64,000 nt of DNA from an uncultured Bacteroidota bacterium (GCA_903919075.1 CAIXGR010000077.1:1-64000); one strand, 5' to 3'; positions 53,747-63,447 are shown, counted from the first letter of the stretch. Notes: generated by a model not told the origin, from the letters alone. Numbers and translations are program-made.

Positions 53747-54544
53747 GTGAGCACACATATTCATTCCATCGATCAGCTTGGCAATACCATCCAAATTAAT
53801 TTCCCGCCACGCAAAATTATTTCCTTAGTGCCTTCGCAAACCGAATTTCTTTTCGACATAGGGCTTTACGATGAAATTGCAGGTATCACACGCTTCTGCA
53901 TTCATCCTTCGAATAAAGTGAAGATGAAAGAAGTTATAGGAGGCACTAAAAAATTTAATATAGAAAAAATAAAATCTCTTACGCCCGACCTTATTATTGG
54001 CAATAAAGAAGAAAACTATAAAAAAGGTATTGATGAATTGTCAAAGCATTTCCCGGTTTGGATGAGCGATATATATAATCTGGATGACGCTTTTGATATG
54101 ATGATACGAGTTTCAGAAATTGTGAATCGCAAAGCAGAAGGAGAGAAGCTGCTGTCGGAAATTTCTTTATCATTTGAAAAGTTCAAACCCTTAAACGCCG
54201 TTAGTACAGTTGCTTATTTTATTTGGCGCAAACCGTACATGGTAGCTGCAGGCAATACATTTATAGATAATATGCTAAGTGTATTTGGTGTAAAAAATGT
54301 TTTCTCGGCATTTGAGCGTTACCCTGAGATTGAACCTGAAAAGCTGGCCGAACTAAAGCCCAATTTTATTTTTCTTTCATCAGAACCATACCGGTTTACC
54401 GAAAAGCATATCGAAGAATTTAACGCGTACTCACCTAATTCAAAAGTTGTTTTGGTTGATGGGGAAATGTTTTCGTGGTATGGTAGCAGGTTAAGGTTTG
54501 CGCCTGAGTATTTTCTTAAACTGTGGCAAAAGTTAGAAGCGTAG
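53747..54544 (+). CDS. BtuF-like substrate-binding protein without signal peptide
   Basis: The 265-residue protein has the class III periplasmic-binding fold of cobalamin/siderophore binders (BtuF/FhuD). Landmarks are KIISLVPSQTEFLFDIGLYD, EVIGGTKKFNIEKIKSLTPD, LIIGNKEEN, and YMVAAGNTFIDNMLSVFGV with ELKPNFIFLSSEPY. The GTG start at 53747 gives no signal peptide or lipobox, so the product appears cytoplasmic unless a start upstream is missed; no in-frame signal sequence was found. It has no adjacent permease or ATPase. The ligand is unproven. Confidence 0.85.
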   Translation: MSTHIHSIDQLGNTIQINFPPRKIISLVPSQTEFLFDIGLYDEIAGITRFCIHPSNKVKMKEVIGGTKKFNIEKIKSLTPDLIIGNKEENYKKGIDELSKHFPVWMSDIYNLDDAFDMMIRVSEIVNRKAEGEKLLSEISLSFEKFKPLNAVSTVAYFIWRKPYMVAAGNTFIDNMLSVFGVKNVFSAFERYPEIEPEKLAELKPNFIFLSSEPYRFTEKHIEEFNAYSPNSKVVLVDGEMFSWYGSRLRFAPEYFLKLWQKLEA

Positions 54545-54549
54545 TAGTA

Positions 54550-55278
54550 CTATTCCGAAGCCACGATAATCCTATTCCAAACGGTTTTTCTCAATTTGCC
54601 GTTCAGGCCATCAACCCTAATGAAAACCGGGGTAGGTTTTTTTATTTTTTTTATTTCGCGCAAAGCTTCATTGCTAATCGTATCGCTCTTAGAAACATAA
54701 TGTTTTCCTTCCTTTTCAAACAATGCTATAGTAACACCTTTTACTTCCAGCTTTTTCATGTTTACTTCATTGTCATAAAGTGTAACAAACGGGAAGGCAT
54801 CAGAAAACACTGATTTTGAATATTGCTCATTTCTTTCAAGCAACGTTTTATCATTTACCATAATAACATTCGTCTTAGGCTTGGCAATAACCGGGTAAGC
54901 TTTTTCAGGCACACGTATTACAAATTGCTTTTGAAAAAGCATTATGCGCGAACCGGTTGTGCTGGTTACTATTACACGCAGGGTGGCAGTATCTACTCCT
55001 CCATCTTTAATACTGCTGGGTGTAATAACAAGCACACTATCATTTTGAATAGCCAAACCTTTTTCGAACAAAAATTGCGAAATATTAAAATCGGGCGATA
55101 CCCTGATTTTAAATTCGTAATCTACCTTGTTATCCAGTGTATCAATTTTAGGTTTCAGCCAAATTTCATTCCGGTTATTCATCGGTATAAAAATTTCGCC
55201 GTTAATATGCTGGCCACATACATCAATATATATACTGATTAGAAGTAGGAAAGTATATATATGTGGATAGCGTTTCAT
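54550..55278 (-). CDS. Secreted protein, possibly GldM-C-like
   Basis: This 242-residue protein has a signal peptide (YPHIYTFLLLISIYIDVCGQ). The mature protein is beta-rich (ATLRVIVTSTTGSRIMLFQK, EVKGVTIALFEKEGKHYV). The final about 35 residues (NEALREIKKIKKPTPVFIRV, then DGLNGKLRKTVWNRIIV) resemble the last domain of the T9SS motor protein GldM. It lacks the membrane anchor and coiled part of GldM, so it may be a periplasmic paralogue of the C-terminal domains. That relation is tentative. Confidence 0.65.
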   Translation of the reverse strand: MKRYPHIYTFLLLISIYIDVCGQHINGEIFIPMNNRNEIWLKPKIDTLDNKVDYEFKIRVSPDFNISQFLFEKGLAIQNDSVLVITPSSIKDGGVDTATLRVIVTSTTGSRIMLFQKQFVIRVPEKAYPVIAKPKTNVIMVNDKTLLERNEQYSKSVFSDAFPFVTLYDNEVNMKKLEVKGVTIALFEKEGKHYVSKSDTISNEALREIKKIKKPTPVFIRVDGLNGKLRKTVWNRIIVASE

Positions 55279-55286
55279 AAATGATC

Positions 55287-55306
55287 CTTACGCTGTTTAA
55301 CGTAAG
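55287..55306. promoter_or_regulatory. Small inverted repeat in a divergent spacer
   Basis: CTTACG and CGTAAG pair across CTGTTTAA, just upstream of the secreted protein gene and in the 230-bp spacer shared with the TonB receptor gene. It could be an operator. The rest of this spacer shows only a possible -7 box TATTTTTG (55478-55485) ahead of the receptor gene. Confidence 0.3.
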
Positions 55307-55508
55307 ATAGAAAAAATAGTTGGACCCTATACAGGTTGCAGCTTGTTTTTTAAAATAAATATTTGTGACTTAGGACTAAAGAGCATAGGTAGACAATGCT
55401 AAAGAGCCATATACCTGTTAATTTAATACTCAAGTTAAATTGAAGCGATTTATATCGTTTAGCGCTTTGAAGTTTTATATTTTTGAGTAGGATTCATATT
55501 TGTAGTAA

Positions 55509-57905
55509 ATGGGGTACAGTATTCGGCGGTTTCTATGGTGTTTCTCTTTGTTTTCACTGTGTAGTATAATACTTAGTGCGCAAAGTAAATTTACTATAAG
55601 TGGTTTTGTAAAAGATAGTTCCAACGGCGAAAGCCTTCCTGCAGCAGCAGTTTACGTAGCCAAAATTAATAAGGGTGTTAATACTAATCAATACGGCTTT
55701 TACACCGTTACTTTGCCAGCCGACACATACGCTATCAGGGTATCGTACATAGGTTATACCCCTCAACAGGCTGTAATAATTCTTAATAAAGATGTGCACC
55801 TAAACTTCGAACTTTTTTCGAAAGCTTTTGAAGAAAAAGAGGTGGTAATTACCGCTGAGAAAAAAGACCAAAACGTTGAAAGCACAGATTTGGGCAGACA
55901 AGAGTTAAAAATGGAGGAAGTAAAATCTATCCCAGCGTTTTTAGGCGAAATAGATATTCTAAAAACTCTTCAGCTTTTACCAGGTGTTATGTCATCCGGC
56001 GAAGGCAACACCGGTTTTTATGTTAGGGGAGGAGGAGCCGATCAAAACCTGGTGTTGTTGGATAACGCAACAATTTATAACACTGGGCACTTATTAGGCT
56101 TTTTCTCAGTCTTTAATGGCGATGCTGTTAAAGATGCGACAATAATTAAGGGCGGAATGCCTGCCGAATATGGTGGAAGAATCTCATCGGTGGTTGATGT
56201 GCAAATGAAGGATGGCGATATGAAAAAGTGGGATGTAGAGGGTGGGCTGGGTTTAATTTCATCGCGCCTTACAGTGCAGGGGCCAATTAAAAAAAATAAA
56301 TGTTCGTTTATAGTTTCCGGTCGCCGAACATATCTTGATATATTGTTAAAGCCAATATTGCTGAATATTAATAATGGTGCCTACTCGCATAATAGCTATT
56401 ATTTCTACGATTTAAACGCTAAAATAAATTACATTATTTCTGATAGAGACCGGCTTTATTTAAGTGGCTATTTTGGACGTGATGTCTTCAATTTTGCCGA
56501 TCCCGGCGGCGTTTTCAATATCAATTTCCCCTGGGGAAACACAACCGCTACTGCCCGTTGGAACCATCTTTTTAGCGATAAGCTTTTTTTAAACACCATG
56601 CTTATTTACAATAGTTTTGGTTTTAAGGCTAACACTAATTTTCAAAATGTTTCGTACAACCTTAATTCATCCGTTCAGGAAGCAACCGCTAAAATGGATT
56701 TCGAATACTCACCGGTTATTGGTCACTTGATGAAATTCGGAGGCCAATACAATTTTCATGTACTCACTCCTTATCAAACCAGCGCACAAGCCGGTGGCAC
56801 GGCTCTGCTTACCACCAATCAATCCAACAAATATGCCGATGAAGCTGCCATTTATTTTCAAGACGATTTTGAGGCTACCAAATGGCTTAAAATAAATTTC
56901 GGCCTTCGTGCTTCGCTCTTCAATTTTCTAGGACCTTACTCAAAAATTATTTTCGATGACAACGGACATGCCTTAGATACGATTCATTACAAGCCCGGTC
57001 AAAATATAAAAACCTATTGGGGGCTCGAGCCGCGTCTTTCTTTACGCTTTAAGGTTGATAAATACTCTTCTATAAAAACAGGTATATCGCTCAACAGGCA
57101 ATACATTAGCCAGGTTTCCAGTGCAGCTACTACCTTGCCTATCGATTTGTGGGTGCCCAGTACCTCAACTGTAAAACCACAAACCGGCTTGCAAACTTCC
57201 ATAGGCTATTTCCGAAATTTTAAAGACGATATGTTCGAAACCTCGGTTGAAGTTTACTACAAATATTTGTGGAACCAAATTGAGTTTGGACAGAGCGCCA
57301 TACCGGTAAATCCTACTACCGATGTTGAAGACCAGTTTACCTTCGGCAGAGGCTGGACATATGGTGCCGAATTTTTTGTAAAGAAGGCACGTGGCAAATG
57401 GACCGGTTGGGTTAGCTATACACTTTCATGGGCGTGGCGCAAGTTTCCGGGTATCGACAATGGACAAACCTTTTTGGCAAACTTCGATCGCCGGCATGAT
57501 TTATCTATTGTAAACATGTACGAAATTAATAAGCATTGGAAGGTATCAGCCACCTTTGTGTTTTCTACCGGTAACCGGGTTACCCTTCCCGTTTCATATT
57601 ATTTGGTCGAGGGGCAGCCGAGTTATGTTTACGGCCCACGTAATTGGTATCAAATGCCATCTTACAACCGCCTCGACCTTGGTTTTACTTACAGTATTAT
57701 TCCTAAAAAGAAGAAGAAAAGAAACCTTAATTCAGATATTACTTGTTCTATATACAATGCTTATAATAGGTTAAATCCGTTCTTTCTTTATATAGCTTAT
57801 AAAGGCGATGTGGGTGCCGGTGGCAAACAATCTATTTCGTTTAAGGCGTATCAGGTATCACTTTTCCCAATATTGCCCAGTGTAACATGGAATTTTAAAT
57901 TTTAG
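55509..57905 (+). CDS. TonB-dependent receptor with regulatory-like N-terminal domain
   Basis: This 798-residue outer-membrane receptor has a signal peptide (CFSLFSLCSIILSAQ) and a carboxypeptidase-regulatory-like domain (FTISGFVKDSSNGESLPAAA). The plug has LLPGVMSSGEGNTGFYVRGG and NLVLLDNATIYNTGHLLG, and then comes the barrel (NFDRRHDLSIVNMYEINKHW). It is the same type as the receptor at 10830-13247, whose plug and barrel blocks align with it (YEIN/YVIS, FDRRHD). It is followed after a few bases by a DUF4249 gene, as that one is. A GldM-like gene diverges upstream. Confidence 0.92.
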   Translation: MGYSIRRFLWCFSLFSLCSIILSAQSKFTISGFVKDSSNGESLPAAAVYVAKINKGVNTNQYGFYTVTLPADTYAIRVSYIGYTPQQAVIILNKDVHLNFELFSKAFEEKEVVITAEKKDQNVESTDLGRQELKMEEVKSIPAFLGEIDILKTLQLLPGVMSSGEGNTGFYVRGGGADQNLVLLDNATIYNTGHLLGFFSVFNGDAVKDATIIKGGMPAEYGGRISSVVDVQMKDGDMKKWDVEGGLGLISSRLTVQGPIKKNKCSFIVSGRRTYLDILLKPILLNINNGAYSHNSYYFYDLNAKINYIISDRDRLYLSGYFGRDVFNFADPGGVFNINFPWGNTTATARWNHLFSDKLFLNTMLIYNSFGFKANTNFQNVSYNLNSSVQEATAKMDFEYSPVIGHLMKFGGQYNFHVLTPYQTSAQAGGTALLTTNQSNKYADEAAIYFQDDFEATKWLKINFGLRASLFNFLGPYSKIIFDDNGHALDTIHYKPGQNIKTYWGLEPRLSLRFKVDKYSSIKTGISLNRQYISQVSSAATTLPIDLWVPSTSTVKPQTGLQTSIGYFRNFKDDMFETSVEVYYKYLWNQIEFGQSAIPVNPTTDVEDQFTFGRGWTYGAEFFVKKARGKWTGWVSYTLSWAWRKFPGIDNGQTFLANFDRRHDLSIVNMYEINKHWKVSATFVFSTGNRVTLPVSYYLVEGQPSYVYGPRNWYQMPSYNRLDLGFTYSIIPKKKKKRNLNSDITCSIYNAYNRLNPFFLYIAYKGDVGAGGKQSISFKAYQVSLFPILPSVTWNFKF

Positions 57906-57964
57906 ATGAATGTTTAGTATTAATAAATATTATTCTATGAAGTGGCTCCTCAGAACTCTGTTTT

Positions 57965-58017
57965 GCAGGGGGGCGGTCCTCCCTTTAGGGAGCCAGAGGG
58001 TGCGCGCAGGCAGCAAA
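57965..58017. repeat. REP-like palindromic repeat (copy 5) at a gene 5' end
   Basis: TCCTCCCTTTAGGGAGCC followed by AGAGGGTGCGCGCAGGCAGC. It matches the copy at 63499 in core and tail. It sits between the receptor stop and the likely GTG start of the DUF4249 lipoprotein gene. Confidence 0.75.
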
Positions 58018-58032
58018 ACAGAAACCCGGTGG

Positions 58033-59022
58033 GTGAATAATTTAATTAAGAGTGCTCTGTTTATTAGTGCTATAATTCTTACTGCCTGCTCCAAACAAAT
58101 TAATGTAACCATACCTCCGGCGTCGCAACAAGTAGTGGTTGATGGCAGCATTGAAAACAACGTGCCACCAATTATTTTGCTAACTAAAAGCCAACCTTTT
58201 TTTGGCAACACAAACCTTAACGATTTAAGCAGCTATTTTGTGCATGGCGCAAAAGTTACAATAAAGGCCAGCGACGGAACCCAATCCGATTTACCCGAGT
58301 TTTGCCTTCAAGACCTCAACCTATCCACATCGCAAACCGAAACTTTGTTGAGTGCATTGGGCTATACAAGCATCGACTCGGCCAATGCACTTAATGTATG
58401 TGCCTACACCGTTCCCGATATTATTACTTATTACCTTACCGGTAGCTGTAGTTTTATGGGTAAAGAAAAGCTAAGCTATACGCTCAACATCGTTACACCG
58501 CCCCTTTACTCCGGCCACGATTCAATTCATCTTACCTCAACCACCACTATTCCTACAGCAGTGGGTATTGATTCACTCGCCATACGCCCCGACCCAAATG
58601 CGGCTTATGCCGATTCATTTTCTGCCATATATACTTACATCACTGTCCCCGATACTTTCGGCAATTTTATACGCTACAAAACCAAAATAAATAACCAGCC
58701 CTACTATGCACCACCCGGTGGCTCGGTTTACGACGACCGGCAGTTTGTAGGCCTTTCACTTTCGCTTCCTTTAGAACCAGGCCAATCGCCCGATGCCAAA
58801 TTAGATATTAATACCCTTCTGTATTTTCATAAAGGCGACACCGTTACACTTAAATGGAGCAACATTGACGGCAACACCTATAATTTTTTCAATACGCTTG
58901 AAAACGACGGCGGTAGCAGCCCCTTTTCATCACCGGTAAAAATTCAAACCAACGTTAATAATGGCCTTGGCGTATTTGCTGGCTACGGCACAAAGTATTA
59001 TACCATTGTTGTGCCGAAATAA
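58033..59022 (+). CDS. DUF4249 family lipoprotein
   Basis: The GTG at 58033 gives a clean lipoprotein signal (VNNLIKSALFISAIILTACS; Cys19 of the 329-residue product). The frame is open upstream to 57910, but those codons run through a REP-like repeat and would put about 40 odd residues before the signal. DUF4249 features are the N-terminal QQVVVDGSIENNVPPIILLT, then KVTIKASDGTQSDLP, and the C-terminal TLKWSNIDGNTYNFFNTLEN with GVFAGYGTKYYTIVVPK. It forms a pair with the TonB receptor directly upstream. Confidence 0.82.
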   Translation: MNNLIKSALFISAIILTACSKQINVTIPPASQQVVVDGSIENNVPPIILLTKSQPFFGNTNLNDLSSYFVHGAKVTIKASDGTQSDLPEFCLQDLNLSTSQTETLLSALGYTSIDSANALNVCAYTVPDIITYYLTGSCSFMGKEKLSYTLNIVTPPLYSGHDSIHLTSTTTIPTAVGIDSLAIRPDPNAAYADSFSAIYTYITVPDTFGNFIRYKTKINNQPYYAPPGGSVYDDRQFVGLSLSLPLEPGQSPDAKLDINTLLYFHKGDTVTLKWSNIDGNTYNFFNTLENDGGSSPFSSPVKIQTNVNNGLGVFAGYGTKYYTIVVPK

Positions 59023-59059
59023 ACGTATTAGCGCGATAAAAAATGGAAAAATTGTTGTC

Positions 59060-59249
59060 AAGGGGGTAACACTTTAAAAGTTAAAGTATTGAATATTAAT
59101 TTTTTGCAAAATAAAAGTGTAACCACCTGTAACCCCCTTTGAACCCTGATTGGCGCGGGCATTAGGCATTTCTCATTTGGCTAATAATTATATACATACT
59201 GCAAAATAGTATTTATTTATTTGAGATAAAAATTATTTTTTTGATAATT
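59060..59249. repeat. Miniature inverted-repeat element B
   Basis: The left arm AAGGGGGTAACACTTT (59060-59075) pairs with the right arm (59114-59140, AAAGTGTAACCACCTGTAAC and then CCCCTTT). The AT box GAGATAAAAATTATTTTTTT follows at about 59195-59249. A 67-bp stretch (59069-59135) aligns without gaps to 2757-2823 of element A at 47 of 67 positions. Like A it contains no gene. It fills most of the 288-bp gap after the DUF4249 gene. Confidence 0.7.
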
Positions 59250-59310
59250 ATGAAATTGCCTTTAAAAAAAGACTTATAAGAAATTGAAGAAAAGACTTGC
59301 TTTTTTACAC

Positions 59311-62142
59311 TCAGTTGAGGATTATTTTGCCTTTCACTTCTATGCCTTTGTTGAAATGAATAGAGTAGATGGTCACCCCTTTTGGGATTGAAAAAACATC
59401 TAACATATTTAGTCCAGTCTTTATCTTAAAAGAACCTTCCTGTTGCCCTATAATATCAATAAAGGTTATAGTTCCATCTTCTGGTGAATTCAAGTAAGCA
59501 GCATCCGTAGCCGGATTGGGAAACAGATAGACAGAAGAAGCTGAGAAGGTATGATCAGAAATACCAGTTTGAAGGCCCGGTATATAGTAAACAGTATGTT
59601 GGGTGGAATTGGTAATTACCGGTGCATTTAAATCAAAATAAATATAAGCTGTATTCTGAACTAGGCTATTGGGTGCTGCGTTGGGTTTGATGCGCAGCCG
59701 AAACTTTATAAATCCATTGGAATTTAACTGGCTATGTCCTGAATCGGGTAAATTGATTCCAGGAAAATCAAATTTTAAAATATTAGAACCCGCAAAGCTG
59801 AAATTATATTTATGGCTTGAGGAGATAACATCGAAATAATTTAGGTCTAGAAATTGTGATAAAGTATCTACAATAAACACGCTGCTCGCACTCGCAGTAC
59901 CGGTATTCTGAAAATGAATAGTATATTCAATATCTCCGCCTTGCAAAATGTAATTCTGTTCTTCAAAGCCTTTCGGCACAGCAGATTTACTATTCGGGTC
60001 GAAAGCAAAAACGTTTTGTTTAATATCTTCAGCATAGGCATCAAAGCAATTTTCAGGATAGTTATTCAGATATTTAACGGAGTAAGGATTGGCACTATCG
60101 CAAGCCCAAATATTTGCATATTCTACAAATGACCATGCGTTAGTGAGAATAGGGTAAAACTCCTGAACAGCCTCTACCCGATAGAAATTACCGTGATGTG
60201 ATGGCAGTTGAATAACAAATGACTCATTATTTGTTAACCTAAGTTTACCGGTTAATAGTAAAGAATCATTTTCGTAAATGTTGAATACGGTACTATCGGC
60301 CATGCCTGCACCAACGTTGCGGGCCGTAAAAAGTATAGAATCGTTGAGACATGCAGCATAGCACTTTATAACCGAATGTTCCGAAAGGATGCCTTCGCAA
60401 ATAGTATCACCGCGCATTGAAACCCTGGATAAATGGTACCAGCCAAGTGGTGCCGTTGAATCTACTTGCGCCACAATTTTATAAGAACTGTCTGCGGTTA
60501 CCGGTAGTTGATTCAATGAAAAAGTATAATGGTTTTCGCCTAAATTGTTTAAAGGAATTTCGGAACTAAGCACTTTAATAAATGTATCAATATATAAATC
60601 AAAAGTAAGATTCGATGCACCTGCGGTACCTATATTTTTGCAATTTAAAATGTAATAGGCGCTATCGCTTGGTACAAAACCAAAACAAGAGCTCGTTAAA
60701 TTAAGAGTTACAATTGGGCAATTGTCGGCAACATTAATCCCCAAGGAATCAACAATTGCAGTATCATTTTGCAAAAGGGATACCATAAACGTACGGCACG
60801 TATCTTCCAGAATAGAATTTAGAAATGGGTAAATTTTATAAACTCCCGTATCAGCATCTATGCTATACAAACCCGTGTTGTCCGTAATGCCATAATAGGA
60901 TTGCTGCGGCGAAGAAGCTACCACTAATCGGTTAGGTAGAGCTGTTTTGATTGAATCGCAATTATCGTAATACGAAACATTACCGAAAATACTACTTGAA
61001 TAAAGTTTGCCCTGTAGATCGGTTTTTATAAGAATTGCCTGTATATTAATATTCTGCAAGTTTGGATGGTCTATATATCCCTGGCCAGCTATTAAATAGC
61101 CATCAGAAAGTCGGCTTAAAGTTTGTGGGGTCCATTGAGCATCGGGCGGGGCGGGGTAGGTTCTTTGCCATACAATATTGCCCGCAAGATCGAATCTGGC
61201 CAGATAAAAATTATCAAGATAGCCACTTGCAGGGGAGGCTATAGTTCCAGCCAGAACAAAGGCTGTATCACCATCGACATAAACATCATAGCCATTAGTA
61301 ATTACTAAATGAGGTACGCTACCAATGATATAATCCTTAATTCTGTGCCCTATTGAGTCTGTTACCCTTAAGAGTGCTCCATCATTGTTTGTAGAATAAT
61401 TCGTCATATTTCCGCAAAGCAATATTTTATTGCCCCAAAGCTTAATACTGTTGGTAAAAACATAATTAGTGTCATAATAATAAAAAGCCGTAAAGTGTTC
61501 ATGTCCGTTGGAGTCAACCATGGTAATATAGTTACCATGTCCATCACCTGCCAAAAAAACATTTTTATTGGCATCATCAATAACGGTCCATATTCGAGCG
61601 AAACCATCATTTGTGAGTTGGGTTGAATCAATGAAATTACCATTCTGATCGAATTTGTAATAATAGCTAACAATATGCCCCGAAATCCCATAACCCCCAA
61701 CGCTAAAATAGTAGTTACCGGTTTTATTGAAATATTGAGCAATAGACAACCACATATTACCAATGGGCACCAAGCGGGTTCCACTGCCACTCATCATTAC
61801 ATAGCCAAATACCGCTTGAACCGCAACAAAATCATAGGTAACTGCACCGCAATAAAATATTGTATCGCCGGAAAATAACAGCCACATTGGTATAACAGGT
61901 ATTACTTTTGTAAGGTAATTGCCAGAATTAATATTGTAAAATATTATAGAGCCGGTGGAGTCGTCCTTATTGACTGCGCCGAATATAAAAATGCTGTCGT
62001 TATATTGTTTAGTAATCCGGATGCCGGCAATCTCACTAAATTGCTTTATATAATACGATTGCGAAAAGCTCTTACTTGTGGTAAGTGCCAGTAATAATGC
62101 TATTAAAATAAGTGCTATCGGTCGATATTTTTTGTTGTGCAT
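59311..62142 (-). CDS. Large T9SS-secreted surface protein
   Basis: This 943-residue secreted protein has a signal peptide (LILIALLLALTTSKSFSQ). Residues about 30-440 have propeller-like repeats with NDSIFIFGAVNKDD, ANKNVFLAGDGHGNYITMVD and LWGNKILLCGNMTNY. Residues about 480-700 are beta-sandwich domains of the CARDB/DUF11 type. A DUF7619-like domain follows (about 735-865) with YILQGGDIEYTIHFQNTGTA and SSVFIVDTLSQFLDLNYFDV. The C-terminal about 75 residues form a type A T9SS sorting signal (SVYLFPNPATDAAYLNSP, ending GKIILN). It is expected at the cell surface. Confidence 0.9.
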   Translation of the reverse strand: MHNKKYRPIALILIALLLALTTSKSFSQSYYIKQFSEIAGIRITKQYNDSIFIFGAVNKDDSTGSIIFYNINSGNYLTKVIPVIPMWLLFSGDTIFYCGAVTYDFVAVQAVFGYVMMSGSGTRLVPIGNMWLSIAQYFNKTGNYYFSVGGYGISGHIVSYYYKFDQNGNFIDSTQLTNDGFARIWTVIDDANKNVFLAGDGHGNYITMVDSNGHEHFTAFYYYDTNYVFTNSIKLWGNKILLCGNMTNYSTNNDGALLRVTDSIGHRIKDYIIGSVPHLVITNGYDVYVDGDTAFVLAGTIASPASGYLDNFYLARFDLAGNIVWQRTYPAPPDAQWTPQTLSRLSDGYLIAGQGYIDHPNLQNINIQAILIKTDLQGKLYSSSIFGNVSYYDNCDSIKTALPNRLVVASSPQQSYYGITDNTGLYSIDADTGVYKIYPFLNSILEDTCRTFMVSLLQNDTAIVDSLGINVADNCPIVTLNLTSSCFGFVPSDSAYYILNCKNIGTAGASNLTFDLYIDTFIKVLSSEIPLNNLGENHYTFSLNQLPVTADSSYKIVAQVDSTAPLGWYHLSRVSMRGDTICEGILSEHSVIKCYAACLNDSILFTARNVGAGMADSTVFNIYENDSLLLTGKLRLTNNESFVIQLPSHHGNFYRVEAVQEFYPILTNAWSFVEYANIWACDSANPYSVKYLNNYPENCFDAYAEDIKQNVFAFDPNSKSAVPKGFEEQNYILQGGDIEYTIHFQNTGTASASSVFIVDTLSQFLDLNYFDVISSSHKYNFSFAGSNILKFDFPGINLPDSGHSQLNSNGFIKFRLRIKPNAAPNSLVQNTAYIYFDLNAPVITNSTQHTVYYIPGLQTGISDHTFSASSVYLFPNPATDAAYLNSPEDGTITFIDIIGQQEGSFKIKTGLNMLDVFSIPKGVTIYSIHFNKGIEVKGKIILN

Positions 62143-62346
62143 TTAGGGTATAATTATACAACGTATAAAAAAATATTTAATACCAAATCTACATTATCAA
62201 TGGTTACCGTCAAAATATTTCTTTTTACAAGAAATGATTAAGGATATGGTATGCCTATTCTTTACTTAAAGATGACCAACAGCATTTTCTTTTGGCTTCT
62301 CCATCTGATTCGTGAACCATTCCCCCAAAAACCTGTTTACGTTAAC

Positions 62347-62382
62347 CTACTTCCCCTTTTAGGGAACGGAAGGGGTGTTAAT
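62347..62382. repeat. REP-like palindromic repeat (copy 6)
   Basis: CTTCCCCTTTTAGGGAACGG followed by AAGGGGTGTTAA. This degenerate copy, upstream of trxB, has the TTTAGGGA core word but a different flank. Confidence 0.4.
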
Positions 62383-62445
62383 TAAAATCATTTTTATTAT
62401 TTCCATACCTGATTATTTTAGCGGCTTCCTTACTTGATTGACACT

Positions 62446-63390
62446 ATGAACAACCATACCGAAAAAATTCACTGCTTAATTATAGGCTCCGGGCCTGCCG
62501 GTTATACCGCTGCTATTTATGCTGCACGTGCAAACCTTAAACCTATTATGTATACCGGCCTTCTGCAAGGTGGCCAGTTAATGAACACCACCGATGTTGA
62601 AAATTACCCCGGTTACCCCACCGGTATCCTCGGCCCCGAGATGATGGAAGATTTTAAAAAACAAGCCGAACGTTTTGGTACCGATATCCGTTTTGGATTG
62701 GCTACCAAAGTCGATTTTTCATCTCACCCACATAAAGTTTGGATTGATGGCGAAAAACTGGTCGAGGCCGATGCCGTAATATTAGCCACCGGTGCTGAGG
62801 CCAAATGGCTTGGCATACCCAGCGAAAAGCGCCTAAATGGTTCGGGTGTAAGCGCATGTGCCGTGTGCGATGGCTTTTTTTACAAAGGCACCGAAGTAGC
62901 CATTGTAGGCGCTGGCGATACAGCAGCCGAAGAAGCTATTTATCTCTCAAAACTTTGCACCAAAGTACACATGATAGTACGCAGAGACCAAATGCGCGCC
63001 TCAAAAATTATGCAGGATAGGGTAGTAGACACCCCCAACATACAAGTATACTGGAATAGCCTTACCGACGAAGTAATAGGCAGCAATGTAGTGGAAGGTG
63101 TAAGAATAGTGAACACCAAAACAGGTGATAAAACAACCATACCGGTAACCGGTTTTTTTGTTGCCATCGGCCATCAACCAAATTCCGAAGTTTTTAAAGA
63201 CTACATAAAAACCGACGACCAAGGCTATATCATCACCAGCCCCAACTCAACTAAAACCAATCTACACGGCGTATTTGCCTGTGGCGATTTACAGGATAAA
63301 ATATACCGCCAGGCAGTAACCGCCGCCGGCACAGGCTGCATGGCCGCCCTCGAAGCTGAGAGGTGGTTATCTGAAAAAGGATTTAAATAG
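62446..63390 (+). CDS. trxB: Thioredoxin-disulfide reductase
   Basis: This 314-residue FAD/NADPH enzyme reduces thioredoxin. The FAD motif is CLIIGSGPAGYTAAIYAAR. The redox pair is Cys138/Cys141 (SACAVCDGFFYKG), the NADPH motif is VAIVGAGDTAAEEAIYLS, and the C-terminal FAD block is GVFACGDLQDKIYRQAVTAA. I chose the ATG at 62446; an in-frame TTG at 62434 adds four residues. Its electron acceptor could include the thioredoxin domain of the fusion at 44417, but this is only a possibility. Confidence 0.96.
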   Translation: MNNHTEKIHCLIIGSGPAGYTAAIYAARANLKPIMYTGLLQGGQLMNTTDVENYPGYPTGILGPEMMEDFKKQAERFGTDIRFGLATKVDFSSHPHKVWIDGEKLVEADAVILATGAEAKWLGIPSEKRLNGSGVSACAVCDGFFYKGTEVAIVGAGDTAAEEAIYLSKLCTKVHMIVRRDQMRASKIMQDRVVDTPNIQVYWNSLTDEVIGSNVVEGVRIVNTKTGDKTTIPVTGFFVAIGHQPNSEVFKDYIKTDDQGYIITSPNSTKTNLHGVFACGDLQDKIYRQAVTAAGTGCMAALEAERWLSEKGFK

Positions 63391-63425
63391 GGTATTTGAT
63401 TTTTCGTGTATTCCCTTCTCTGCGC

Positions 63426-63447
63426 GAAGCGAGACGGGGTGAGGCAC
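63426..63447. repeat. REP-like repeat fragment (copy 7)
   Basis: A 22-bp fragment containing GCGAGACGGGGTGAGGCAC is an exact inverted copy of 42090-42111. It lies 36 bp after trxB. Confidence 0.7.
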
